Below are positions 16,335-25,294 of a DNA stretch of 64,000 nt, in pieces. This DNA comes from Chitinimonas sp. BJYL2 (GTDB taxonomy: Bacteria > Pseudomonadota > Gammaproteobacteria > Burkholderiales > Chitinimonadaceae). Within the stretch, counting starts at the first letter, position 1. Each line of letters starts with the position of its first letter. The translations under genes and the position numbers were made by a program. Location of the stretch: assembly GCF_027257935.1 (NCBI RefSeq), contig NZ_JANZKW010000001.1, forward strand, positions 620,001 through 684,000, read 5' to 3'. Below the pieces are notes generated by a model. That model ran no database searches and had not been told where the DNA came from. It saw only the letters and a list, made by a program, of their open reading frames with translations.

Positions 16335-17426
16335 ATGAGCCTCAAGTGCGGCATCGTCGGACTACCCAATGTCGGCAAATCGACCCTCTTCAACGCCCTG
16401 ACCAAGGCGGGCATCGAAGCGGCCAACTACCCCTTCTGCACCATCGAGCCGAACGTCGGCGTGGTGGAAGTGCCGGACCCGCGTTTGCAACAGCTGGCCG
16501 CCATCATCAACCCTCAGAAGATCGTGCCGGCCATTGTCGAGTTCGTCGATATTGCCGGCCTGGTGGCGGGCGCCTCCAAGGGTGAAGGTCTGGGCAACCA
16601 GTTCCTTGCCAATATCCGTGAGACCGACGCCATCGTGAATGTGGTGCGCTGCTTCAACGACGACAACATCGTCCACGTGGCCGGCAAAGTCGACCCGATC
16701 GACGACATCATCGTCATTGGCACCGAACTGGCTCTGGCTGACCTCGCCACCGTGGAAAAAGCCATCCAGCGCGATGGCAAGAAGGCCAAGAGCGGCGACA
16801 AGGAAGCGATTGCCCTGGTCAAGGTGCTCGAAAAGCTGGTGCCGCATCTGAACGAGGGCAACCCCGCCCGCTCAGCCGGCCTGAGCGATGACGAAAAGCT
16901 GCTGATCAAGTCCCTGTGCCTGCTGACCATCAAGCCGGCCATGTATGTGGCCAATGTGGCCGAGGGCGGCTTCGAGAACAACCCCCTGCTCGACAAGGTC
17001 AAGGCCCACGCAGCCGGCGAGGGTGCACCGGTAGTAGCCGTTTGCGCCGCCATCGAATCCGAGATTGCCGAGCTGGACGATGCCGACAAGGCCGAGTTCC
17101 TGGCTGAGCTGGGCCAGGCCGAGCCGGGCCTGAATCGCCTGATCCGCGCTGCCTTCCAGTTGCTGGGGCTGCAGACCTACTTCACCGCCGGCGTGAAAGA
17201 AGTCCGTGCCTGGACCATCCATATCGGCGACACCGCCCCGCAGGCAGCCGGCGTGATCCACACCGATTTCGAGCGCGGCTTCATTCGCGCGCAGACGATT
17301 TCCTTTGATGACTTCATTGCCTACAAGGGCGAACAGGGCGCCAAGGAAGCCGGCAAGATGCGGGCCGAAGGCAAGGAATACGTGGTCAAGGATGGCGACG
17401 TCCTGAACTTCCTGTTTAACGTCTGA
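16335..17426 (+). CDS. ychF: Redox-regulated ATPase YchF (Obg-related)
   Basis: A 363-residue Obg-superfamily P-loop protein that prefers ATP to GTP and associates with ribosomes. The P-loop is [15 protein letters not shown] (about residues 8-22), G3 is [20 protein letters not shown], and the altered G4 (NVAE) follows [10 protein letters not shown] near 205. The C-terminus is a TGS domain ([20 protein letters not shown]). AAAGGAAG is the ribosome site. It follows pth, as in many proteobacteria. Confidence 0.97.
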   Translation: MSLKCGIVGLPNVGKSTLFNALTKAGIEAANYPFCTIEPNVGVVEVPDPRLQQLAAIINPQKIVPAIVEFVDIAGLVAGASKGEGLGNQFLANIRETDAIVNVVRCFNDDNIVHVAGKVDPIDDIIVIGTELALADLATVEKAIQRDGKKAKSGDKEAIALVKVLEKLVPHLNEGNPARSAGLSDDEKLLIKSLCLLTIKPAMYVANVAEGGFENNPLLDKVKAHAAGEGAPVVAVCAAIESEIAELDDADKAEFLAELGQAEPGLNRLIRAAFQLLGLQTYFTAGVKEVRAWTIHIGDTAPQAAGVIHTDFERGFIRAQTISFDDFIAYKGEQGAKEAGKMRAEGKEYVVKDGDVLNFLFNV

Positions 17427-17477
17427 TCTTTCATCGGACTGTCACGAACAAGCACTACCTTAGCGAGGACAAGCAAG

Positions 17478-17753
17478 ATGGCCAGAATGGTGAATTGCGT
17501 CAAACTCGGCCGCGAGGCCGAAGGGCTGGATTTCGCGCCGCTGCCGGGCGAATTGGGCAAGAAGATTTTCGACACGGTTTCCAAAGAGGCCTGGCAGGCC
17601 TGGGTGAAGCACCAGACCATGCTGATCAACGAAAATCGGCTCAACCTGGCCGACAGCAAGGCACGCGCCTATCTGTCGCAGCAGATGCAGAACTACTTCT
17701 TTGGCAGTGGCGCTGTCGATGCCGCGCAGGGCTACGTTCCGCCTTCGGCGTAA
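17478..17753 (+). CDS. yggX: Oxidative-damage/Fe(II)-trafficking protein YggX
   Basis: A 91-residue small acidic protein of the YggX family, which protects iron-sulfur clusters from oxidation. The family pattern is clear: [19 protein letters not shown] with the conserved Cys at residue 7, [27 protein letters not shown], and MQNYFFG near the end. The GAGGA ribosome site lies before ATG 17478, and a terminator hairpin follows the stop. Confidence 0.94.
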   Translation: MARMVNCVKLGREAEGLDFAPLPGELGKKIFDTVSKEAWQAWVKHQTMLINENRLNLADSKARAYLSQQMQNYFFGSGAVDAAQGYVPPSA

Positions 17754-17770
17754 CGCAGTCTCCCTTCCGA

Positions 17771-17799
17771 TGGCCGCCCAGTGCGGCCATTGTGTTTTT
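17771..17799 (+). terminator. Intrinsic terminator after yggX
   Basis: TGGCCGC (17771-17777) and GCGGCCA (17783-17789) form a 7-bp stem with a 5-nt loop, followed by TTGTGTTTTT. It separates yggX from ppk. Confidence 0.8.
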
Positions 17800-17879
17800 G
17801 GCGTCGACCCCGGCAATGGTCACCCTCGTTGCTCGCTATACTGACCTTGCGTACCACCCAGCCCGGAACCTGCATCCCC

Positions 17880-19979
17880 ATGAGCCATGCCCACCCGTAC
17901 TCCAACCCGAACTCGCACGCTGCCGACCTGTTCCTGAACCGGGAACTGGGTCTGCTGGAATTCAACCGGCGGGTACTGGCACAGGCCGAAGACCCGAACA
18001 ATCCACTGCTCGAACGGCTGAAGTTCCTGTGCATCGTGTCCAGCAATATGGACGAGTTCTTCGAAGTGCGGGTAGCCTGGGTCAAGGAAAACATCCGCAT
18101 GCACACGACGCGGCCGGCCCCCGATGGCCTGTCGCCGGAAGCGGCCTTCCACCAGATCGCCGCGGATGCGCATGCACTGGTCGAACGCCAGTACCGCATC
18201 TTCCGCGAGGTGTTGCTACCGGCGCTGGAGAAGGAAGGCATTGCCTTCCTGCGCCGTACCCTGTGGAACGACGCACAACGCGCTTGGGTGAAAGAATACT
18301 TCGACCGCGAACTAGCGCCGGTACTCACACCGATTGGCCTGGACCCCGCACATCCATTCCCGCGCCTGCTGAACAAGAGCCTCAACTTCGCGATCGAACT
18401 GGAAGGCACCGATGCCTTCGGCCGCAGCTCCAATATCGCCATCGTCCAGGCGCCGCGCATCTTCCCGCGCTTCATCAAGCTGCCGCCCGAGGTGTCCGGC
18501 GTGGAGCACGGCTTCGTGTTCCTCTCCTCCATCGTTCACGCGCATGTGGACCAGCTGTTTCCCGGCATGACACTGCACGGCTGCTACCAGTTCCGGGTGA
18601 CGCGCGACTCCGATCTCAACGTCGATGAAGAGGACGTCAAGGACCTGCGCGCCGCCTTGCAGGGCGAACTGAGCCAGCGCCAGTTCGGTGATGCCGTGCG
18701 TCTTGAGGTGGCCGATACCTGCCCCGAACATATCCGCGAATTCCTGCTGGAGCAGTTCGGTCTCAGCCACGAGGACCTGTACCGCGCCGATGGGCCGGTC
18801 AACCTCGTTCGCCTGATGCAGGTGCCCGACCAGGTGGATCGACCCGATCTCAAGTTCCCGCCCTTCATGCCGGGTGTCCCCAAGGAATTGCGCAAGCAAC
18901 CGGATCTGTTCGCCGCCATTCGCCACGGCGACATCCTGATGCACCACCCCTATCAAAGCTTCACGCCGGTGATCGACCTGCTTCAGCAGGCCGCGCGCGA
19001 TCCGGCTGTAGTGGCCATCAAGATGACCGTGTACCGCACCTCCAAGGACTCGGCGCTGATGGAAGCGCTGATCGAGGCCGCCGAGGCCGGCAAGGAAGTC
19101 ACCGCCGTGGTCGAGCTGATGGCACGCTTTGACGAAGAAGCGAACATTAACTGGGCCGCCAAACTCGAACGTGTGGGCGCCCATGTGGTGTACGGCGTTT
19201 ACGGTTACAAGACCCACGCCAAGATGCTGCTGATCGTCCGCCGCGAAGATGGCCGGCTCAAGCGCTACGCTCATCTGGGCACCGGCAACTACCACGCGCG
19301 CACCGCCAAGCTCTACACCGACTTTGGCCTGATGACGGCCAATGAAGAGAAGTGCGCCGACGTCAACGACGTGTTCCTGCAGCTGACCGGCCTGGGCAAT
19401 CCCGGCAAGCTCAAGCACCTGTGGCAGTCGCCGTTCACCATGCACTCGTCGATGATTGCCGCGATCAATCGCGAGGCCGATATCGCCCGCGCCGGTCGCC
19501 GCGCTGTCATCATCGCCAAGATGAACTCCTTGCTGGAGCCAGCGCTGATCGAGACCCTCTATGCAGCCAGCCAGGCCGGCGTGACCATCCACCTGATCGT
19601 GCGTGGCGTGTGCACCCTGCGCCCCGGGGTGAAGGGGCTCAGCGAGAACATCAAGGTGCGTTCGATTGTCGGCCGCTTGCTCGAACACACCAGGGTGTTC
19701 TACTTCTTCCATGACGGCGCCGAAGACCTGTACCTGGGCAGCGCCGACTGGATGGGCCGCAACTTCTTCCGTCGCATCGAAGTCGCGTTCCCGATCTTCG
19801 ATGCCAAGAGCAAGCGCCGCATCATTCGTGAGGGACTGCGTCCCTATCTGGTCGATAACACGCAAGCCTGGGAAATGCAGCCCGATGGCCGCTACCGCAA
19901 GAAAACCCCGCGCGGTGGCAAGGCCCGTGGCGCACAGGCCATGCTGCTCGACGAGCTGGCCGCCAAGGCGCGCGACTGA
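17880..19979 (+). CDS. ppk: Polyphosphate kinase 1
   Basis: A 699-residue PPK1 that polymerises the gamma-phosphate of ATP into inorganic polyphosphate. The N-terminal domain begins with FLNRELGLLEFNRRVLAQAED. The catalytic domains carry HAKMLLIVRRED (His near residue 440, the autophosphorylated region) and the second phospholipase-D-like motif HTRVFYFFHDG (about 598-608), followed by LGSADWMGRN. Length and motifs are typical. ATG 17880 gives the usual N-terminus. It overlaps the downstream SixA-like gene by one base (TGATG), implying coupling. Confidence 0.97.
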   Translation: MSHAHPYSNPNSHAADLFLNRELGLLEFNRRVLAQAEDPNNPLLERLKFLCIVSSNMDEFFEVRVAWVKENIRMHTTRPAPDGLSPEAAFHQIAADAHALVERQYRIFREVLLPALEKEGIAFLRRTLWNDAQRAWVKEYFDRELAPVLTPIGLDPAHPFPRLLNKSLNFAIELEGTDAFGRSSNIAIVQAPRIFPRFIKLPPEVSGVEHGFVFLSSIVHAHVDQLFPGMTLHGCYQFRVTRDSDLNVDEEDVKDLRAALQGELSQRQFGDAVRLEVADTCPEHIREFLLEQFGLSHEDLYRADGPVNLVRLMQVPDQVDRPDLKFPPFMPGVPKELRKQPDLFAAIRHGDILMHHPYQSFTPVIDLLQQAARDPAVVAIKMTVYRTSKDSALMEALIEAAEAGKEVTAVVELMARFDEEANINWAAKLERVGAHVVYGVYGYKTHAKMLLIVRREDGRLKRYAHLGTGNYHARTAKLYTDFGLMTANEEKCADVNDVFLQLTGLGNPGKLKHLWQSPFTMHSSMIAAINREADIARAGRRAVIIAKMNSLLEPALIETLYAASQAGVTIHLIVRGVCTLRPGVKGLSENIKVRSIVGRLLEHTRVFYFFHDGAEDLYLGSADWMGRNFFRRIEVAFPIFDAKSKRRIIREGLRPYLVDNTQAWEMQPDGRYRKKTPRGGKARGAQAMLLDELAAKARD

Positions 19980-20443
19980 TGGGCCTGAAAGCCAACCTGA
20001 TCCTCTGGCGCCATGCCGAGGCCGAAGACGGTGAGGATGATCTGGCGCGTCCATTGACCACGCGCGGCCACAAGCAGGCCCGCAAAATGGCCGCATGGCT
20101 GCATGAGCAGCTCCCGGATAAGGTGCGCATCGTCAGCAGCGCCGCCCTACGGGCTCGCGAGACCGCCGCGGCATACAGTGACCATGCGCTGATCGACCCA
20201 AGACTGAACCCGGACTGCACCGTTGCCAGCTATCTGTCCGTTGCCGGCTGGCCGCTGGATGCTGGCACCACCCTGCTGGTTGGTCATCAACCCGCCATCG
20301 GCCGGCTGGCGGCCTATCTGCTGTCGGGTATCGAAGCCGACTGGAGTGCACGCAAAGGCGCCATCTGGTGGCTGCAATACCGCATCCGCAACGACACCCC
20401 GCAAACCGTGCTCAAGGCCATGCTGACGCCGGAGCAGCTATAG
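19979..20443 (+). CDS. SixA-type histidine phosphatase (phosphoglycerate mutase superfamily)
   Basis: A 154-residue member of the histidine phosphatase superfamily. The catalytic RHAEAED is near residue 12 (active-site His and Arg), SAALRARETA provides the second Arg, and VGHQPAIGRLAAYL the second His. Small size and sequence resemble SixA, which removes phosphate from phosphohistidine in phosphotransfer proteins. It shares a TGATG junction with ppk, so the two are expressed together. A link to phosphohistidine on PPK or to polyphosphate control is an attractive inference without proof. Its stop faces the convergent DUF4124 gene. Confidence 0.88.
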   Translation: MGLKANLILWRHAEAEDGEDDLARPLTTRGHKQARKMAAWLHEQLPDKVRIVSSAALRARETAAAYSDHALIDPRLNPDCTVASYLSVAGWPLDAGTTLLVGHQPAIGRLAAYLLSGIEADWSARKGAIWWLQYRIRNDTPQTVLKAMLTPEQL

Positions 20444-20523
20444 GGCAGGATGCCTCGGCACCTGCCTTACACCCCGCTTCATTCACCACCTGCCACCCGC
20501 GCCACACCCGAACCGGTTCGGCT

Positions 20524-20979
20524 TTACTCCCGGGTGCACGCCTGCCGGGCGCGACGGAACAACTCTCGCGTGTGATCCGACTCGCAGGTCGGTGACACCC
20601 AGCATTGCAGCTTGCGCTTGGCATCCTGATACTCCTGGCGTGCCTGCAGGCACAGATTGCGGGCCATCGCGTAGCCATTGCCGCTGCCGGTACGGCGCGT
20701 GGCATTCACCTTTACAGCATCGTCATCAACGCGACCGATAATCCGCTCGGCATCACGCTTGCCGCGCTCCGCCGCTTCCAGGTCTTCCCACAGGCCAGTA
20801 CCGCTACCGCCTATCACGCTCTCCACCGTACGCACCCGGTCTGCTTTCAGGTCCGTTGGGCAAGGCAGGTCAGAGAAATACGCCTTGCCCTTGGCATCGG
20901 TGCACTTGTACACCTGGCCGGCCTGCGCGAGGGGAACAAGCAAGGCAAACAGCATGATCACGGTAGCAAGCGCGCGCAC
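20524..20979 (-). CDS. DUF4124-domain periplasmic protein
   Basis: A 151-residue secreted protein: a hydrophobic signal peptide (about residues 1-20, cleavage likely after AQA) is followed directly by the DUF4124 pattern QVYKCTDAKGKAYFSDLPCP with two conserved Cys. The rest is charged and contains four more Cys (CLQARQ, CWVSPTCES, ARQACTRE). Function is unknown. The start is a GTG at 20979, two bases after the hemY stop, so it is probably the last gene of the hem operon. A later ATG at 20955 would leave a weaker signal peptide. Confidence 0.8.
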   Translation of the reverse strand: MRALATVIMLFALLVPLAQAGQVYKCTDAKGKAYFSDLPCPTDLKADRVRTVESVIGGSGTGLWEDLEAAERGKRDAERIIGRVDDDAVKVNATRRTGSGNGYAMARNLCLQARQEYQDAKRKLQCWVSPTCESDHTRELFRRARQACTRE

Positions 20980-20981
20980 AG

Positions 20982-22196
20982 TCAGCTCCGCTTCTCCAGC
21001 AGATCGAGTGCCAGACCCAGGCTGGCACGGTAATGGGGGTCTGCCGCTTTCTTGTCACCCAGCTGCTCCAGCAACTGGCCGAGTTCAGCGTGGGCCACGG
21101 GCGTGGCGGCCACTGCAATGCTGGCTTCCAGATAGTTGCGTGCCTTGCCCCACAGTTCGGCATCGGCACACAAACGGCCCAGCGCAAGTAACAGCTGATG
21201 ATCGCTAGGATGGTGCCGCAACCAGTCTTCGGCGCGCGCCAGCCGCTTGACCGCGTCGCCCTTCACGCCGAGCCGGCTCAGCTCGCCATACACCTCCAGC
21301 GGCGCCACATCCCAGTTCGCTTCGAGCGCATCGACCAGCAAGCCCTCTGCCTGCTCACCCAGTCCCACGCGGATGAACTGTCGGGCCGCAGCCGCGGCCA
21401 GCTTGGGCAGTCGCTGTTCTTCCTTGCGCAGGCCGTTCCACCACTTGCCCAGCTCCCGGGCATCCATGGGGCTCAGTTGCAGCTGCGCAAGCCGGGCATG
21501 GTTACGGATACGTGTGGCATGCGCCTGATCGAGTGCATCGTTGCGCTCCAGCATGTCGGTCAGCTCGATCACCCGGGCTGGATGATTCTCCTGCTGGCGG
21601 ATCTTCAGCTCCAGCTTGAGCGCCGCGGTGAGCTTGGGCGACTGGCTGTACACCCGCTGCAGAGCCACCAGCGACTCACGGTTGCGATACTGCTCATACA
21701 GCATTTCCGCCTCGAGCATATCCAGCGCCAGCGATCGCCCTCCCGTAGCTTCACGGGCTTCCTCCACCAGCTTGTCGCGGGTGTCGAAATCACGACCGTA
21801 ATGCGCTGCGCGAGCTGCGATAAAGGTATCGATCAGCCGCATATCGGCCTCGGTCTCGGCATCCCGCGCCCGGCAGCCTTCACGCACCGACTTGTGATAC
21901 CGCCCCTCGATCAGCGCCAGAATGGCCTCACGCCGGGCACGCAAGGCCGTGCGCCGACGTTTGTCGGCGTGATAGCGACGTACATTGCGCGGCATATTGA
22001 GCAGCCAGTCGCTGAGCCTCACGAACCAGTAGCCGCCCAGCACCAGCGCCGCAAACAACAGCACGAAGGCATTCAGCGACAACTCTACGCGCCAGGGCGG
22101 GAAGAACAGCAGGGCATAGCCGCTGTTGTAGCGGGCAAACAAGGCCAGGCCGACAGCCAGACCCGCCAGGGCCAGTAACCAGAACAGGACTCTCAC
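20982..22196 (-). CDS. hemY: HemY-type inner-membrane TPR protein of the haem operon
   Basis: A 404-residue proteobacterial HemY: two N-terminal membrane helices (about residues 3-22 and 40-60, with LFFPPWRVELSLNAFVLLFA between them) followed by a long TPR-like helical domain. This family always travels with hemC/hemD/hemX; its exact biochemical role in porphyrin synthesis is not settled, and it is unrelated to Gram-positive HemY oxidase. The GTG start overlaps the hemDX stop by 4 bp (GTGA). Confidence 0.92.
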   Translation of the reverse strand: MRVLFWLLALAGLAVGLALFARYNSGYALLFFPPWRVELSLNAFVLLFAALVLGGYWFVRLSDWLLNMPRNVRRYHADKRRRTALRARREAILALIEGRYHKSVREGCRARDAETEADMRLIDTFIAARAAHYGRDFDTRDKLVEEAREATGGRSLALDMLEAEMLYEQYRNRESLVALQRVYSQSPKLTAALKLELKIRQQENHPARVIELTDMLERNDALDQAHATRIRNHARLAQLQLSPMDARELGKWWNGLRKEEQRLPKLAAAAARQFIRVGLGEQAEGLLVDALEANWDVAPLEVYGELSRLGVKGDAVKRLARAEDWLRHHPSDHQLLLALGRLCADAELWGKARNYLEASIAVAATPVAHAELGQLLEQLGDKKAADPHYRASLGLALDLLEKRS

Positions 22197-24040
22197 TTCG
22201 GCTCCTCCCGGCTGACCTTGCGACGGGCATCACGCACCGCATTAAGGCTGTCGTTGAGCGAAGGCAGGACCTGTGCCGGCTGGGCAGCGCGCAAGGACTT
22301 GAGGCTGGCAAGTGCGGCCAGGACAGGGCGTGAGCGGGTATTGAAGTGCTTGCGCAGCTCGTTTTCCGCCGCCGCCAGATCACGCTGGAAGGTCTGATCG
22401 TCTCGCTGCAGCAGGGCAAGACGGGCATTGAGCAAGCGCAGCTTGAGGTTCTCGCGCAGGTAGAGCGCCTGCTGGGGCGGCAGCAAGACAGGATCAGGCT
22501 GGTCCAGCCGGCGTATCTCCACCAGGGCGCCCAGCGAGCGGCCCAGCTCCTCCCAGAAACCGGCCTGCTTGCGTTCTGCACGCGCCGCGATGTCTTCGGG
22601 GGCATTGGCATCAATGACGAGGGGCAGTTTATCCACACCGACGGCCAGGCTATCGAGACGCGCTGACAGACCCACATAGTCCACCCAAGGGAAGCGCTTG
22701 AGCACATCGATGTCGCGCGCCAGGGCGCGGCGCAGCGGGGCGAGGCGCGGCTTTTCCTGGCCGGCGAGGCGCTCGTCCAGACGGTACAGGGCGGCCAGCG
22801 AGGCACCCACATTGCCGGTGAGCTGAAGTTGCTGGCTGGCCAGCGACAAGGTCAGCTCCGCATCGGCCAGCAAGGCCTCTTCCTGATCCCCGGCAATGGT
22901 GCCATAGAGGGTTTGTAAATCATCCAGCCGCGCACGCGCTTCTTCGAGCTGATGATCGATGGATGCCAGCCGCGCATCGAGCTGGCTCATGCGGCCACCA
23001 TCACGGGCATCGCTGGCACTAAGGGATTGCTGGCGATTCTCGATCTGGGCCAGGCGGCGCTCCAGCGTCTGCTCCAGCGCGTGCTTCTGGTAATACAGCA
23101 TGGCGGCGACCAGCCCGGTAGCGGCAAGCAAACCCAACAAGGCCCAGCGGCCACGCACCATGGAACGTGCAGGCGGCGTGGCAGAAGGGGCACGAGCCAC
23201 GGCAGGCGCCGCACTGGCGGGTGACGGAACGCCAGTAGTCGCGGATGGCGCAGGCGGTGCGACTACGGGTTCAGGATCGGGCAGGGCGGGTGAGCCGGCA
23301 AACGCGGCGTTCAAGCCGGCCAGGATGCCGACATCCCCGACCTCGGTCAGGGTCACGGCATCGGCGCCCAGACGCTGGACTGCCTCGGCTACCGCCGGGT
23401 GGCTGACAAAGAAACGCAAGCCGCGCAGCTGCTCGGCGAGTGCGGCATCGGCAAGGGAAAACAGGTTTTCCGCAGCTTCGCTGCTGGTAATGATCACCCC
23501 GTCACAGCCCGGCTCGATCAGGGCCGACAACTGGTCGGTGGTGATGGCCGGAGGCTGACGGCGATAGGCCTCCACCACATCCAGCTGTGCACCCCGGCTG
23601 ACCAGCGTATCGGCCAGCAGCTCGCGCCCGCCATTGCCACGGAACAGGACGACACGCTTGCCTTCCAGCTTCTGCAGCGCGGGATGGGCGAGCAGGCCTT
23701 CGCTGTCAAAACGCTCGCCGGGGCTGATGACCTCCAGCATGCCCAGCTCCACCGCCCGCTCGCGCGATGCCGGCCCCACTACGGCCACGGCCAGCTCGGG
23801 TGGCCAGGCGCTGACACGGCGACCCACTTCATCCAGTGCCGAGGGGCTGACAAACACAGCCAGGTCATAGTCCCCCAGACGTGTCAGCACGGCATCCAGC
23901 TCGGCTGGGCTGGCCGGGTCGTTGATCACGATCATGGGCGCGAGCAGGGGCTCGGCGCCGGCTTCCCTCAACAGTCGTGCGAGCTGCGCAGACTGGTTGG
24001 CAGGACGGGTGACAAGAAATCGGCGATGAGCAAGCGTCAT
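22193..24040 (-). CDS. hemDX: Fused uroporphyrinogen-III synthase / HemX membrane protein
   Basis: A 615-residue two-domain protein. Residues 1-250 are uroporphyrinogen-III synthase, which cyclises hydroxymethylbilane: LVTRPANQSAQLARLL, the internal VFVSPSALDEVG and VVLFRGNGGRELL, and DGVIITSSEAAENLF. A Pro/Ala-rich linker (about 252-292) leads to one membrane helix (WALLGLLAATGLVAAMLYY) and then a HemX domain with a coiled coil and a helical C-terminus (about 320-615). HemD would lie on the cytoplasmic side and most of HemX in the periplasm. Elsewhere these are often two genes; here the frame is continuous with no stop. It is coupled to hemY by a 4-bp overlap. Confidence 0.93.
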   Translation of the reverse strand: MTLAHRRFLVTRPANQSAQLARLLREAGAEPLLAPMIVINDPASPAELDAVLTRLGDYDLAVFVSPSALDEVGRRVSAWPPELAVAVVGPASRERAVELGMLEVISPGERFDSEGLLAHPALQKLEGKRVVLFRGNGGRELLADTLVSRGAQLDVVEAYRRQPPAITTDQLSALIEPGCDGVIITSSEAAENLFSLADAALAEQLRGLRFFVSHPAVAEAVQRLGADAVTLTEVGDVGILAGLNAAFAGSPALPDPEPVVAPPAPSATTGVPSPASAAPAVARAPSATPPARSMVRGRWALLGLLAATGLVAAMLYYQKHALEQTLERRLAQIENRQQSLSASDARDGGRMSQLDARLASIDHQLEEARARLDDLQTLYGTIAGDQEEALLADAELTLSLASQQLQLTGNVGASLAALYRLDERLAGQEKPRLAPLRRALARDIDVLKRFPWVDYVGLSARLDSLAVGVDKLPLVIDANAPEDIAARAERKQAGFWEELGRSLGALVEIRRLDQPDPVLLPPQQALYLRENLKLRLLNARLALLQRDDQTFQRDLAAAENELRKHFNTRSRPVLAALASLKSLRAAQPAQVLPSLNDSLNAVRDARRKVSREEPK

Positions 24041-24279
24041 GTTTGAGCAAACCCTGAGGGCGGTTGAGCAGTGTTTCCCGGACCACGCTTAACCTGCTGC
24101 GGCCCAGGAGCCGTCGTCTTGCAAGGCGACGGGGGCCGAACCGGATAAAACCGAAGACCGGGTCGAATATTGGGGCAATGCGTCGTTACAACTCAATCAT
24201 CCATCCCGACCAACCGTGTCTCGTTTGCCTGATCAGCGCCCGGCACACGGTATGGCCGTCAAATCCGAACGGTGCTGCA
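24041..24279. other. Non-coding gap between hemC and hemDX with a palindrome
   Basis: This 239-bp gap holds no convincing gene. It contains a 22-nt near-perfect palindrome at 24111-24132 (CCGTCG...CGACGG around CTTGCAAG, one T/G mismatch pair), flanked by GGCCC (24101-24105) and GGGCC (24133-24137) that can lengthen the stem. It may be a terminator-like or regulatory structure, or processing site, between hemC and hemDX; no T-run follows on the minus strand. Confidence 0.4.
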
Positions 24280-25209
24280 CTACGCTTTGGGCACAAGCAG
24301 CGCGCGGGCGCCTTCGGTAAGCATCAGGTCAGCCGCCTGACGCCCCAGGCTGGCTGCCGCAGCCCGGCTACCATTGACTTCGGCACGTAGAATCTCGCTG
24401 CCATCCGGCCGCGCAACAAACCCGCGCATGCGCAGGAAGTGGCCATCGACAATTTCGGCAAAGCCGCCCAGCGGCGTCTCGCAGGACCCATCAAGACGCA
24501 AGCTCATGGCACGCTCGGCGGTAACGCAATCGGCCGTTTCCGGGTGGTTCAGCGGGGCCAGCAAGGCGGCCAGATCGGCGCGGTCAGCACGGATTTCGAT
24601 ACCCAGCGCACCCTGACCCGGCGCGGGCAGGCTCTCTTCGCTGCTCAGGAAGGCGCGGATGCGATCCGCCAGTTCCAGGCGCTTGAGACCGGCGGCGGCC
24701 AGGATGATCGCGTCGAACTCGCCTTCGTCGAGCTTGCGCAGACGCGTCTGCACATTGCCACGCACGGGCTTGATGACCAGTTCGGGATAAGCCGCGCGGA
24801 TCTGCGCTTCGCGGCGCAGGCTCGAGGTGCCGACCACCGCACCGGCGGGCAGATCGGTCAGACCGTTGTAACGGTTGGAGACGAAGGCATCGCGCGGGTC
24901 TTCGCGTTCCGTGATCGCGGCGATGGCAAAGCCCTCGGGCAGGCGCATCGGCACATCCTTCATCGAATGCACGGCCAGATCGGCGCGGCCTTCATGCAGC
25001 GCGGTTTCCAGCTCCTTCACAAAAAGACCTTTGCCACCGATCTTGTTCAGGGTCACATCGAGGATGCGGTCGCCCTGCGTGGTCATGCCCAGCAGTTCAA
25101 CCTGCATGCCGGGATACAGGGATTCAAGGCAGGCGGCGATATGGCGGGCCTGCCAGAGCGCGAGCGCGGATTCGCGGGTGGCAATGATCAGGCGTTGCGG
25201 ATGGGACAC
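24280..25209 (-). CDS. hemC: Hydroxymethylbilane synthase (porphobilinogen deaminase)
   Basis: A 309-residue enzyme that condenses four porphobilinogens into hydroxymethylbilane. Hallmarks are [16 protein letters not shown] at the N-terminus, [13 protein letters not shown] (substrate Arg residues) and the dipyrromethane-cofactor Cys in [14 protein letters not shown] (about residue 243). The start is probably GTG at 25209. Unusually, 239 bp separate it from the next gene hemDX, while hemDX, hemY and the DUF4124 gene are tightly packed. Confidence 0.97.
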   Translation of the reverse strand: MSHPQRLIIATRESALALWQARHIAACLESLYPGMQVELLGMTTQGDRILDVTLNKIGGKGLFVKELETALHEGRADLAVHSMKDVPMRLPEGFAIAAITEREDPRDAFVSNRYNGLTDLPAGAVVGTSSLRREAQIRAAYPELVIKPVRGNVQTRLRKLDEGEFDAIILAAAGLKRLELADRIRAFLSSEESLPAPGQGALGIEIRADRADLAALLAPLNHPETADCVTAERAMSLRLDGSCETPLGGFAEIVDGHFLRMRGFVARPDGSEILRAEVNGSRAAAASLGRQAADLMLTEGARALLVPKA

Positions 25210-25294
25210 GGCGGAAGTCTCGTTGCGATTGGCTTTGCGGCGATTCTAGCATGGTGGCCGAGGCGGCTTGGCCACCAAGGCCGAGGCGGGATCA

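Noticed and set aside
18312-20096. A 594-codon open frame on the minus strand opposite ppk
   Set aside because: ppk is unmistakable on the plus strand; the antisense frame has no motif and arises from codon bias.
25253-25276. Inverted repeat GGTGGCC/GGCCACC between hemC and dgt, considered as a terminator
   Set aside because: There is no T-run after it in the direction of transcription, so I do not call it a terminator.
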